Below are positions 38,443-48,686 of a stretch of 64,000 nt of DNA, piece by piece. Both the position numbers and the translations under genes were made by a program. The notes beneath the pieces are model-generated. The model saw only the letters and a program-made list of their open reading frames with translations, did not search any database and was not told where the DNA came from. This DNA comes from Selaginella moellendorffii (lineage: Eukaryota; Streptophyta; Lycopodiopsida; Selaginellales; Selaginellaceae): the NCBI RefSeq assembly GCF_000143415.4, contig NW_003314442.1, positions 1-64,000 of the forward strand, written 5' to 3'. How positions within the stretch are numbered: position 1 is the first letter of the stretch; every line of letters starts with the position of its first letter.

Positions 38443-38515
38443 TTCGTTCAACTTTCACATTCTTCACGAACTCAGTGAGTTTTGAGGAAGAAAAACTGCG
38501 ATTCTTTACTCATCG

Positions 38516-38857
38516 TTATCTTACAATTCTGCAACTCCAAGGCTTGTCCCAGCTGTAATAATAGTAAACATCGCACCTCAGGAACTGGGAGCACCTGTCT
38601 AGCGTAGATTCCCAGAGGCTTGGCACTGCCTTGGGCAGAAATACCTTCACCAAGCCATCGCTACCATGGTAAGTTGCGTTTGCACCAACCGGGTGGTTAG
38701 GGGGAAAAGAAAGCCTGAGCGCGAACTCTTTGGTGTTCGCTCCTCCCCGCTCCAGCCTCCGTGCTTGGCCCTCGTCTTCGTCTTGAATCACGCCAGTGAC
38801 AGACACAATACAGCTCTGTAGCCAGCAAGAGCTTCAGGCTGAACCAGCTCCTCCGCC
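38516..38857 (-). CDS. small ORF, convergent with PAA1 (unrecognised)
   Basis: A minus-strand frame ending at 38516 reads ..RLERGGANTKEFALRL, then YHGSDGLVKVFLPKAVPSLW, then DRCSQFLRCDVYYYYSWDKPW. The patterning (alternating charges, aromatic run) looks coding, with slight resemblance to an alpha-crystallin-type strand pair, but I do not recognise the family. The 5' end is unclear: the open frame has an internal Met-like start at 38806, and an ATG at 38859-38857 is in another frame and would need a splice that I could not place. Its stop lies 73 bp from the PAA1 stop. The C-terminal part is also present in the duplicated segment at about 42590-42711. Confidence 0.4.
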
Positions 38858-39165
38858 ATGTCAGTAACCAGAAGATCGCACCGCACCCACAGCAGGAAGC
38901 ACAGCACGCTCCTCGCTCTCCGCCTCTTGCTCGTCGAATCCAAATCCCACAACAAGCGGCACAGTTACCCGCAAGAGACCATCGTCAAGCTGGTGGCTGA
39001 TGCGCCCTGCGTCAACGTGCTGCGGGAGGACAAACTTCGGAGCAAACAGCTTGGTGAGCGCACCGCGCTCCTCTCTCCGTGCAACGGAATATGCCTCGTA
39101 GAATTGGCAAACATCGGCTAGGTTTTATGAATGGTCTAGGGCTGTTTGAGAGCTTGCGATGGTGA
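38858..39165 (+). CDS. 74-residue basic protein
   Basis: Two exons: MSVTRRSHRTHSRKHSTLLAL.. followed by ..ETIVKLVADAPCVNVL..KLRSKQL, donor G|gtgagc at about 39052, acceptor before 39140, then GLFESLRW and TGA at 39163-39165. The compact Arg/His/Lys-rich start and conserved-looking end suggest a real small protein, but I cannot name it. Its stop overlaps the ATG of the next frame (ATGGTGA at 39159-39165), so the two frames must be on one transcript, or the second one uses its own start. Confidence 0.5.
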
Positions 39166-39269
39166 TCCTACTAGGCATGTTGCTGCTGATTGTGCTGGCG
39201 ATGCTGCACCCGCCGCCTAAGCATCGCAATGTGTGGGCTACTGCCACCTGGATCCTCTTCCTTGTGGGT

Positions 39270-39575
39270 AAGTTAAATCTTTTTCAATGCTTATAGATTG
39301 CTGCCATTCGACATTGCTGATGCTGTTTATTTTAGTGGGCATTTTGATTTTTCTTGCTCTGTGGGAGAGATATGGACACTTTGAGGAAGTATTTTCTCCT
39401 GTCGTGATTCTAGAAAACTGGTTTGCAGTCAAGAAGGGCACTAGTTCTGCGTTACCTTGGAGATTGCCCTCTTATGGAAATCGTCGAGGCTTACTAATAG
39501 TGGTCAACGATGAGAATATCACTAGATGCACTGATGATGCTGCTGACATTGAGATGTTACGCCACGAGTCTTTTG
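39270..39575 (+). repeat. inverted repeat, left arm (metacaspase exon 2)
   Basis: This stretch, running from the end of intron 1 through the exon encoding the ALWERYGHFEEVF and GLLIVVNDENIT blocks, is matched by a reversed copy at 39842-40147. By eye the arms agree at roughly 85% of positions over about 305 bp. The copy includes intron sequence, so it arose from genomic DNA and not from mRNA. Confidence 0.85.
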
Positions 39576-39841
39576 GATACACTGAAGTCTAGCTCCTGTC
39601 CGGTATCGTTACTGGTTTATGATTGTTTGCGTCTCTTTACTTTACATGGTTGGTTTTTGTTAGGTCCGAGCACTAGACGTGCTTATTTTGCAATCAAAAA
39701 GTTCATCACAAGTGGAGTTACTGGAGATCGGCTTTTCTTCTTCTTTTGTGGACATGGTTTGGAGAGCCTTCTTGATATGAATGGTGATGAACTTGATGGC
39801 AACAATGAAGCAATTTGCTTCTCAAATGGACTTCAGTTTAT

Positions 39842-40147
39842 CCAAAGGACTTGTGGAGTAGCATCTCAATGTCAGCAACGTCATCAGTGCATCCAGTGAT
39901 ATTCTCATCATTAACCGTTATTAGTAGGCCTCGACGATCTTTATAAAAAGGCAATCTCCAGGGTAACGCGGAATCAGTGCCCTTCTTGACCGCAAACTAG
40001 TTTTCTAAAGTCACGACGGGAGAAAACGCTTCCTCAAAGTGTCCCTATCTCTCCCACAGAGCAAGAAGAATCGAAATGCTCACTAGAATAAATAGCATCA
40101 GCAATGTTGAATGGCAGCAATCTATAAGCATCGAAAAAGATTTGGGT
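39842..40147 (-). repeat. inverted repeat, right arm (reversed copy of exon 2)
   Basis: Reverse-complement copy of 39270-39575, about 266 bp downstream, lying inside the metacaspase intron. It carries several small changes and ends shortly before the T-rich 3' part of that intron (acceptor before 40205). It has probably displaced the original donor site near 39828. Confidence 0.85.
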
Positions 40148-40990
40148 ATGCTTTTTCATTTATTCTTCTGTTATGTTTTTTGGTCATGATTTTGTTTGTA
40201 TGTAGGTGCTCATAGATGATATTCTACATAAGATAATGGTAGAAGATCTTCAACCTGGTGTCCAGCTAACTGCTGTGCTTAACGAATGCCACAGCGGCAC
40301 GATGCTTGATTTGCCTTTCCAGACAACAGGGAAAAGATGGATGAAGGCTTCAAATCAAGTTTCAACTCTGCTGCAAGCAAAGGTTTTCTTCAAAACGACT
40401 GTTACCTCAATTGCAGCGTGCCTGGATCACGAGATAACTTTGTTTGTAAGTTTCTTTTGCCCATTGTTTGATTTGTTCTCTCAGTTTCTGTTATTCTTTT
40501 CAGTATCAAACTCAGAGACACAGTCTTTTCACTCTCGATTTCACCAAATCCATTCGTGAAGGAGCAAACACGTACAAGCTACTCCTTGAGAGTATGCACA
40601 AGAAGCAGCAAGAAGCTGGATTAAGGAATAGCACAATCAATATATGTGCAACTGAGCCGTTTTCTCTTGATCAGGTACTTGTGTTGTAGCCTCTGAATGA
40701 AGTTCTGCTGGCGTTAATAAAGTTTACTGACTTTCCATTCGTATGGCGTTCTGGTGCAATATAAAAACATGATGCTTTCATATAGGAATGTCGTTTCCAT
40801 GTCGGAGATGACGAGAGGAGGCCACTGCTGCCACGGACAGACCCGCAGAGCTTCTTAAGCGCTACTGAAAGCAATGAAAGAATACGGGAGCTTCCAGATT
40901 GGATACACCAAGGCAATTTTTGTGAGAGTAGAGTGCAGTGTCAGTACACGGGTAAGAAAGTGGAAAGCAAAAGCTCCGTCGGGATTTGAA

Positions 40991-42095
40991 AAACGTTAAC
41001 ATTTAGGTCGGATTGCTTGGAAGGAGCGAGGAGCGCAGAGGATGGCGACGCGTCAGGCTCCTCGACATGTCGAGTGCCGCCGCTTCTTCTTGTCCCGTTG
41101 TTATGGAGGACGACGATCCGCCACCGGAAATGGGGATCTCGAGGTAGGCAAAATTTGCAGACTTTTCCCTGGATCCCTCTAGATGTCAGGGTCGAGGACG
41201 CTCCAGTTGTAGCTCCCGTTCCTCCTGGTCGAAAAATTAAGAAGTACCGTAATCTGAGGAAGAGTCTTGGCCTTTCTCACTGGCGAATGCGAAATTTTCG
41301 TGCTGTGCACCTAAATTTTACATCGGCGTTTTGGATCCGGACGAGCTTCCCATACCAACGCGATCATCACCCAAGAAGCTGCCGGAGCTACCCACTCTTG
41401 AAGTAAAGTCCAGTTTACACGACGAGTGCAACACAAGCGTGGAGAAGAATTCCAACAGGGACAGTTTGCGGGAGACATGTTTTTCCGAAAGATTCGACAG
41501 CCGTTCCAAGCCGCTTGGTATGTTTTCTCGTTCCTCGCTGTATGAGACTCATGTTCTTTTTACTTGTTCTTAGACATATCGATCATGGAAGAGTCTGCTC
41601 GAGACACTTCTGTAAGTTTGGAGCTTTATTTGTATGCCAAGGCCTATACCTCTAAGTCCAGTTGTGCTCCTGCAAAAACAGCGATAGAATCTGCTATACA
41701 AAAGGACACTCGGGTACGACTTCCCATTACATTCACATATCCTTTTACAGCTTCGTTCTTGTGATTTTTTCGATCAAACTTCCTGTAGCACTTCACACAG
41801 ACGAGAGAAAGACTATTCCTCGTCCATTAAAGCTGCAAAAGGAATCCAACTTGAGTAACCTCCGTTTCTAGGAGAGTTCAAGATACACTTCTTCCAGGTT
41901 CGCACTCATCATGAATATGTATTGGTTATTGATGGCTTCGTCTGGCACAGGGCGTCTTGATCCGTTCACAGCAGAAAGATCCTCGGCAGTGCGTTTGTCC
42001 AGCGACGTGGAGCCGAGCTGCTCGTTGCAATCCTGCTCAGTATCCGACGCTCATGATGAGATTTGGACACGGGATACGTTTCGAGTTTGAAGAAG
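40991..42095 (+). pseudogene. truncated copy of the 52.9-55.0 kb gene
   Basis: This segment reproduces, in the opposite orientation, the 5' half of the minus-strand gene at 52856-54965, introns included (for example SCPVVMEDDDPPPEM, DELPIPTRSSPKK, DERKTIPRPLK). The copy has lost about 24 bp upstream of the start region, part of the first exon, and 11 bp inside the conserved KSLAWDKAF block. That last deletion shifts the frame. It breaks off at about 42095, inside the exon encoding GYVSSLKKDQT, and continues directly into PAA1 sequence. No intact protein is possible. Confidence 0.9.
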
Positions 42096-42711
42096 GATCA
42101 GACAAGTAAGAAGATGGATTCTGATTTTCTTATCGTTCTCAAAATCTGGTTCCAGGTGGTGGATGCTCTCGAATTAAGCCGAAGAATCCAGAGAAAGATA
42201 AAGCAGAACTTATGCTGGGCATTCATGTACAACATAGTTAAGTGGCTATTTTGGTTCTTTTTGTTAAAACTTTCCAGTGCTGTTTGTTGACAGATTGGTT
42301 TGCCAATAGCTGCGGGGGCTCTTGTTCCAGCCACCAGAGTGATGCTCACGCCGTCACTGGCGGGTGCTCTCATGGGATTGAGCTCGCTGGGAGTGGTGAC
42401 TAATTCGCTCCTGCTTCACTGGGAATACTTTGTTCACGTGGACAAGCATCGCAGTAAAGCACCACTCGGAGCGAGCGATAGCATTGCCATTGTTACTTCA
42501 TGATTCGTTCAACTTTCACATTCTTCACGAACTCAGTGAGTTTTGAGGAAGAAAAACTGCGATTCTTTACTCATCGTTATCTTACAATTCTAGTAGAGGA
42601 TGCAACTCCAAGGCTTGTCCCGGTTGTAATAATAGTAAACATCGCGCCTCAAGAACTGGGAGCACCTGTCTAGCGTAGATTCCCAGAGGCTTGGCACTGC
42701 CTTGGGCAGAG
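42096..42711 (+). pseudogene. duplicated 3' end of PAA1
   Basis: Near-identical copy of 38037-38645, beginning in a PAA1 intron and covering the last coding exons ([20 protein letters not shown]..) plus 3' sequence up to ..CTTGGGCAGA. Differences visible by eye: a 3-bp shorter TTC run in the intron, a 10-bp AGTAGAGGAT-type stretch near 42594 that is absent from 38.52 kb, and a few substitutions. It lacks the ATPase core and cannot be a functional pump. High identity means a recent event. Confidence 0.95.
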
Positions 42712-43274
42712 TCACAGAGCCAATCCCAACTCCATAACCAAAGAGTGTAGATGGTTCCTCTAAAGAGATTTTATTCCTCTATTATATTTTGCAATAAAGA
42801 ATCCCTACTCTATAAATTAATTAATTAATTAAAATTAATTATTTTATGGATTAAGAAACCTTGGATCTGCTCAAAAACCCAAGAACACTCTATATTGGCA
42901 ATTTCTTTAATCACTAAAATTTATCTTGCTAAAACTATATCCTTAACATGGCTGGCTTTCTAGCATAGTGGTTGATTGTAATGTGGTAGGGCTAGTGATG
43001 ACTTATGTGCTATCACCAAAGGTAATTACCTTTTTGGGAAAAAATGCTTTTGCTTACAAATAAACAAGCTCCTCAGAAAATTTTACATGCCGATAAATTA
43101 AGAAAAAGGAAATCAAAATAAAAGGAGAATTTTTTTATCTTTGATGAGCTAAATGATAAGGTAAATGGTTATAAATTTCATGTAAACCATTTACTTTCCC
43201 CAAAACCTTAATTACAAACTAATTAAAGAACAGTTTAAGAGCAGTAAATCATGATTATATACTTAGAATATCTT
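42712..43274. other. AT-rich sequence, no gene seen
   Basis: Composition drops abruptly from gene-like to strongly AT-rich immediately after the PAA1-derived copy. A (TTAA)n-like run lies near 42820. No open frame of note. Confidence 0.5.
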
Positions 43275-43515
43275 TCACAGATCCTGGTAATTGCCCCAAG
43301 CATGAATGACTAAATCTACACTCAAGAACAATATTGCTTTGAAGTAGGTGTGATTCATTAAATGAAAAATGCTTATCACATAATGAGAAATCTCAAGTAT
43401 AAAGATCATATAGCCTAATTGACTATAGGTTGAAGAAGTGATAACCCTCTTCAAATCTTGCTGTAAGCTCATTGTAGATGCAATGAAGAATAGAGTCATG
43501 GCTCCAAAGACAACA
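43275..43515 (-). pseudogene. nad5: mitochondrial nad5-like fragment (NUMT), upstream part
   Basis: The minus strand encodes a piece of NADH dehydrogenase subunit 5: [58 protein letters not shown]. This matches the central membrane part of plant Nad5 in order and spacing. It stops exactly after the QDM-equivalent codons, and the following part of nad5 is found at 55825-55956 on the other strand. As a short, changed fragment in nuclear-type context it is a dead mitochondrial insertion. Confidence 0.85.
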
Positions 43516-43599
43516 CAATTAACAAATTAGGCATATAGACAACACCAAATCAAGCCTTAGCTATAAGGATCTACCACCAGAGTTAGTGAGTGTGATTGA

Positions 43600-44530
43600 G
43601 TGGTTGTTGGAGGTTGGGATCAAGTTGGATTGGAGTTGGCTTGTGGATTAATGGCTCCACTATATAGTTATAACATTCAAAGGGTTGATTTTATCTATCT
43701 TTTGCAAGGGTCTCTAGTGAATTTTATAGGAATACTTGGAGACAAAGGCATTCCATCCTCAGCTGGCAATCTAGGGATATTAGGAAGATATGCCATTACC
43801 TTAGGTATATAAAACCCAACTTATGGTGACTCAAGTTTGGCTGCAAGAGGAGATCTCTCTATGATCCAAGAGATGCAAGGCGAGCTAATGGAGCTAGCTA
43901 GTAGAGAGACTATGCAACAGGTCATTGATGTACAACAACTTTGTGATGAGAAACAGAAGTTATTGGAGGTTGTGTAGCATTTGGTGAAGGCACACTAATA
44001 GCAAGGATTGGAATTTGAATAGCGGATTGTGGAATCAACACTTGATATAAAAATGCATTAGCAAAGTTTCAGAAGAATAATTAGATTTTAGAGGAGAGCT
44101 GTGCATTACAGGAGCTCATGACATGGCAGCATTGGACAGCTATAAATGCAAGGAAGCTAAATCAAGTTATCTAGATCCTTAAAAGAGTTGCAAGCAAAGA
44201 CTTGCAACAAAAGTAGAGGATCTCGAAGCTCGAGAAACAGGTACAATGTTCCTTAGTGCCAAAGGATATAAAACTTACCAAGAGGCATAGAAGGATGCAA
44301 TAGGAGAAAAGGAGTTTAAATAGGAATTTAAGGAGTTCATCAAAGAGGAGTTAGACCTGAGTGAGGATTTAGAGGACACCATCAGCAAGCTAAAAAGCAA
44401 GGATGAAGACATTTGAGAGGATGCAAAAACTTTGGAAGACAACCAAGAATCAAGTGTAGGAGATGGAGTCACCTACTAAGTAGGTGGTAAAGACAAGAGT
44501 AGGGGAAGCCAACATCAAAAGAGTGCTAAA
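43600..44530 (+). pseudogene. decayed coding-like remnant, origin unknown
   Basis: Scattered frames look once-coding: a hydrophobic 70-residue frame (43600-43812), then helical, Glu/Gln-rich pieces such as MIQEMQGELMELASR, DVQQLCDEKQKLLEVV, and EFIKEELDLSEDLEDTISKL, broken by several stops. It may be the helical part of a transposon-encoded protein, but no diagnostic motif is present. Confidence 0.35.
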
Positions 44531-47500
44531 ATGAAAGGAATTTGGGATGGAGCAAAAGATTTTTGTAGAGGAACAAGTATAAGGATCTCTTACTTCAGCT
44601 TAAGGAGAAGTGATAAAGAAGGTTTTAGGAAGTGCTAGTGGGTTGACATTGAAGGTTCAATTATTGCTGAGGATTGTTGGAATTTCAGTGGAGTGCTAAA
44701 GATGTAGCAAGGATAGAATTCACTTACTACCATAAAGGATGAATATGGGAGTATTAGTAGAAAAGTATAGGCTTGGGCAAGACCCAAAGAAGTAATATGC
44801 AATAGCATTGCATTCTAGGTGGTGGTAGGGCAGAATAGCTATGCTATGCAAACCTTAGAAGCAGTCAAAGTTATGTTTTGATTAATGTAGTATTTAGGGT
44901 GTAACATAGAGATGCATGGATATTCTTTAGGAGTCATGGGAGGGGAATTTACACTAAAAGACAATAAAGATCTGGGTATTATAAATAGCTCTTTAGCATT
45001 TGTTCTAATCAATTATACTTAAGTTTCTTAATAGTGTTATTTCTTGGATGTGCATTACCATGCCTCTAACATCACCTTAAACTTTATTATATCAAGATCC
45101 TAACTACTATCTTTACCTCTATGTCTTTTCTATGATTAAAGATATTGGTCAACTTTTCAATAGTTCCATTTCTATAGTTTATTTATTTTCTTGGGTGGCA
45201 GCTCTAATTTAAAAAATAACTTTTAGCTAGTGAGCTGCAACAAATAAGCAACTTATTACCCTTGAGACATCAGCCATGCAGATCTAAGTTATAGCTCAAT
45301 ATTGTAACTAATAACATCTACAAGTTGAGTCATAGAGCAATTATTTATTTAGTTTTTTTCTTTTAGTACATTTTGGAAAAAAAATTCTCAATATTTCTAT
45401 TTCAGTGTAATTCTAAAATAGTGTGTAAACACATAGCTTATTTATATTACTGTAAGTTTTTTTATAGCATTAATACACCGGTCACTATCTTAATTATAAA
45501 CAAGAGAGACAAAAAGAGAAAACTCAAACCTGATGACCTTTTCTTTATTTAAAATAGAAACAAATGAAGTAAAAGCTTGTGTTGTAGTCAATAAAATCAA
45601 CTTGTTTGACTTCAAACAATGTCTAAATACATTGCAAAGCATCTCTTTCAAAATGTTCTTGAATCCATTAGCTATAGAGTAATAAAAGTTGTAAACCATG
45701 AGCATAAAATATATTTACATTTATGTTGCATACCTAGTTTTTGCATTTTGTTACTTATCTTCAGCTGCAAAACCCATTATACTATTTAAATCTACCATAA
45801 AGGGTATTTTCAGCTATGTGGATTTTAGCTTTGTAGAAATTACTCTCCAAAAATCTTGTAACTAAGACACTTGTGGATATAATTGATTGATAAGATACAA
45901 AGGAATTATGACATCTCAACAACTTTTTTGCACTATATTATTTTCCTTTGAGAGAAATTTGTTGCCACACATAGTCTTTGTATTTGCAAGATTCACATTT
46001 TGCTTCAAATCTTGAAAAACAAATTGTTACTAGAAGAAAAAGTGGTTTAAAGATTTACAGGATGTGAGTTGTCAATTTAAAACCAGCCTCTAATCTGTTT
46101 ATTAATAGACAAGTAAGACATTTTACTATATACATATCCTGATAAAATTCTCAGCAATCATCCGGAATAAATGTTCAAGTGACTGTCTTTTGCCATCATC
46201 AATAACATCAGTAATAATAGTCATACCAATAGCATTTGCAAGTTTAAAAATACTATCACCCTAAAGATGGATGAAGTAGGTGCATCGTCAAAATAGAATT
46301 CTCACATGAATATTTCAAAACTAAACATAGAATTAGCAAGGATCCTAGCTCCACTGGGAGAAGTATAATCACAAACACACAACCAGCAATGTGAACATAG
46401 ATTTGCAATTAATCTTAGAGTTTCCACAATTTGCCAATCTCTAAATAGGCCAACTCTTTCTTCTATGACACATGCAATACAAAGGGTAGTTCTGCCATTG
46501 TCAAAACAAAACCCTATAGTAATGGTTTTATAATAGTTTTTGAGATTAAACACAAACCACTTCAAGTTGAGTCCTGGAACGTAAAGACATACTCACACTT
46601 AAAAGGCTTGCTTGGATCAGGATTGTGCTGCTTCCCTTTGGGAGTACAAAGTACCCAGCCTTAATGGCCAATGGTTCACTATTAAGCTGTCAGATCAAGG
46701 TTTATTATTTGTGAGAATATTATCACAAGTTGCTATATCATCCTACATGGCCTGTAGATGTTCTCCAGAACATGTATTGCCCACCCATGTGGAAGTCATG
46801 TTCTCAAGAACATATACGACTAATCAACAATTTGTACACATGGCAATGTTAATTCAACCGACTTAAACCTCTAATTACAGATTGCTGCGTGTACTGCTTC
46901 AATGGGCTCGCCACAGGACTGTTAAGGTAGGCTTGAAATGAGCAAGAGAGTGAACCCTAGGCCAACCTCCTAACCCTTAAGGCGTTATGGCCTATAATCC
47001 CACAGGCCATGGAATATTCTTGGAATATTCATGTGGTTTGTTGGGATACCAAGATTAGTGGGGATAAAACATCCTTGATTGGAACTCACACCACTTAAAA
47101 TGCTTGCTATCACCATTGTGTTGTTTCCCTTTGGGTGGAGGCCGAGCTGAGTCCAATCATGGCCAAGTTTGTTCCAATGTTTATAACACAACATTCTATT
47201 GGTCCTCGAATTGCAGCACAGGAGGAAGTGCCCAAAGAATACCATGACAACATCATTCTCATCACTTATACATCCTGCAACTACTGGGTCTCCATTGGGA
47301 TTCGCTACTGTTTCTGCAACACAATGAACTGGTGGCACTATTGTCCTAATTTGGCATTTCCATTGAAGCCCACACAAACGTAGGAGTTTTGGGGAGTTGA
47401 AGTGAGGCAGAATTAATTGATCTACTGAGTGCTAAAAATACTGAGAACAATGAGCACAAAACAGCAATCGGTTAAAGAGAGGGACAGATAATATAGCTTC

Positions 47501-47838
47501 CTGATACTCCGATTTGGATATTTGAGCATCCAATTACCTTCTTCTCATGGGGGATGCACATGTATGGCACATAGGATACATGGGATGGGGCCACCATTAT
47601 TGGAATTCCACGTGGTATATTCTATATAGAGCACGCCATTCCGCTAGAAAATGCATGCAGAACACTCTCCACCAATCCAATCCGGATTTAATTGCCATCT
47701 GGGAGGGATACAAAATCCGAGCTCATCTCCGCAGATCCATGGATTGGCGAGGATTGGCAAAGGTCGGAGACTGCTTGCGGGACCACTGGGAGGAGAATAT
47801 TTTTGACAGGAAGCTCGTGGAGGCCACCACCTTTGACA
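44531..47838. other. AT-rich region with diverged repeats, no supported gene
   Basis: About 3.3 kb at low GC. Two diverged copies of a segment containing GTTTCCCTTTGGG-type words lie at about 46560-46690 and 47055-47170, so at least part is dispersed repeat. A 130-codon minus frame (46985-47377) has no recognisable motif and overlaps these repeats. The last ~150 bp belong to the 3' side of the coiled-coil gene. Confidence 0.5.
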
Positions 47839-48639
47839 TCATTCCTGGAGAGCCGCAAGGAGTTCCCTCTCCAAGCTCTGGTTTTCCAGCTGCAGTGCCT
47901 TGACCTCGTGTTGCAACTGGTGCATTGCCCGCATCCAGTCCCTGGCCACGCCCACTTGCTCCTCCGCGCGCCGCTTGATCCACTCGTTCTCCCGCACTTG
48001 GTCTTGCACCTCGCCCTTCACCCCCGCCAGGTACTCCTCGCTCCTCGTCGCTGCTTCCACAGCGCTGTCCAGCCGCTTGAGCACCATCTCCAGCTGCGCA
48101 TACCATCGAATATTGAGTTTCATCGCAATGCTCAATATCACAGACCTCGCTCGCGGTCTGGCGCAATTCCTGCACGGATTCAAGCTGCTGCTGCTCGTCG
48201 CACTTGATCCGCTCCCCTTGCGCTTGCTGCTGCTGGAGCTGGCAAATCTCGAGCGCCACCTCTCTGTCCATTGCATTGCATCTAAGGAGATTTTAAAAGG
48301 AGGAAAAGGAACCTGCGCTCTTGGACGAGCTTGTCTGCCTTGGCTTGGCGACTTCGTAGCTCCTCTTGGGCCAGGGCAGTGTGCAGCTCCATTTTGCCCA
48401 GACCCAGCTTCAGTGCCAGGATCTGGCGTTGGATGCGCCGGAGCTCGCCCTTGCGCTCCTCTACAACCAGCCGCTTGCCACCTTGGAGGGCCGTCTCCTC
48501 CTGCATGGACTCATCACTCGCCCGCAATTCAAAAACTTTCAATCACTAAAAGGAATGCGTTTGTTACATTCAAGCGCTGGAGCTGCGCTTGCCGGGAGCG
48601 GAGCATCTCGTCCAGCCGCGCTTGGAACCCAGCAGCCAT
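47839..48639 (-). CDS. coiled-coil protein of unknown function
   Basis: Four exons from ATG 48639 give about 240 residues, almost entirely helical: MAAGFQARLDEMLRSRQ, VVEERKGELRRIQRQILA, DREVALEICQLQQQQAQGE, LEMVLKRLDSAVEAATRSEE, then HQLQHEVKALQLENQSL and ELLAALQE with the stop at 47839. Heptad-like Leu/Gln/Glu spacing predicts a long coiled coil, and no other domain is visible. Splice sites are canonical (for example GAG|gtctgt, gcgcag|CTG). It starts only 47 bp beyond the HCF244 stop on the same strand. I do not recognise the family; kinetochore, centrosomal or tethering proteins would look alike. Confidence 0.6.
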
Positions 48640-48686
48640 TTCCTCGCGTCGCGAGCCTACTAGGGCTTTTCAATTTTACACATCAT

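Larger units (their letters stand above)
39159..40989 (+). pseudogene. metacaspase-like gene, disrupted
   Basis: Starting at ATG 39159 the frame gives two hydrophobic segments (MVILLGMLLLIVLAML, then TWILFLVVGILIFLAL), then NRRGLLIVVNDENIT..CTDDAADIEML, the p20 start of a metacaspase. Later exons carry the catalytic His region RLFFFFCGHG with DMNGDELDGNNEAIC, and the Cys region LNECHSGTMLDLPF (about 40285), so both catalytic residues survive. The fold order is type I-like, without an LSD1 zinc finger. However, the only phase-correct splice (donor 39602, acceptor 39664) leaves an in-frame TAG at 39590-39592, and a reversed copy of exon 2 has been inserted into the intron after GNNEAICFSNG, near its donor. 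It ends with TGA 40987-40989. Most likely a damaged gene or one needing unusual processing. Confidence 0.7.

Noticed and set aside
42096-42503. Independent transporter gene
   Set aside because: Only the last exons of PAA1 are present; no ATPase core, clearly a partial duplicate.
46985-47377. 130-codon minus-strand ORF in AT-rich DNA
   Set aside because: No recognisable motif, overlaps diverged dispersed repeats, isolated from any gene model.
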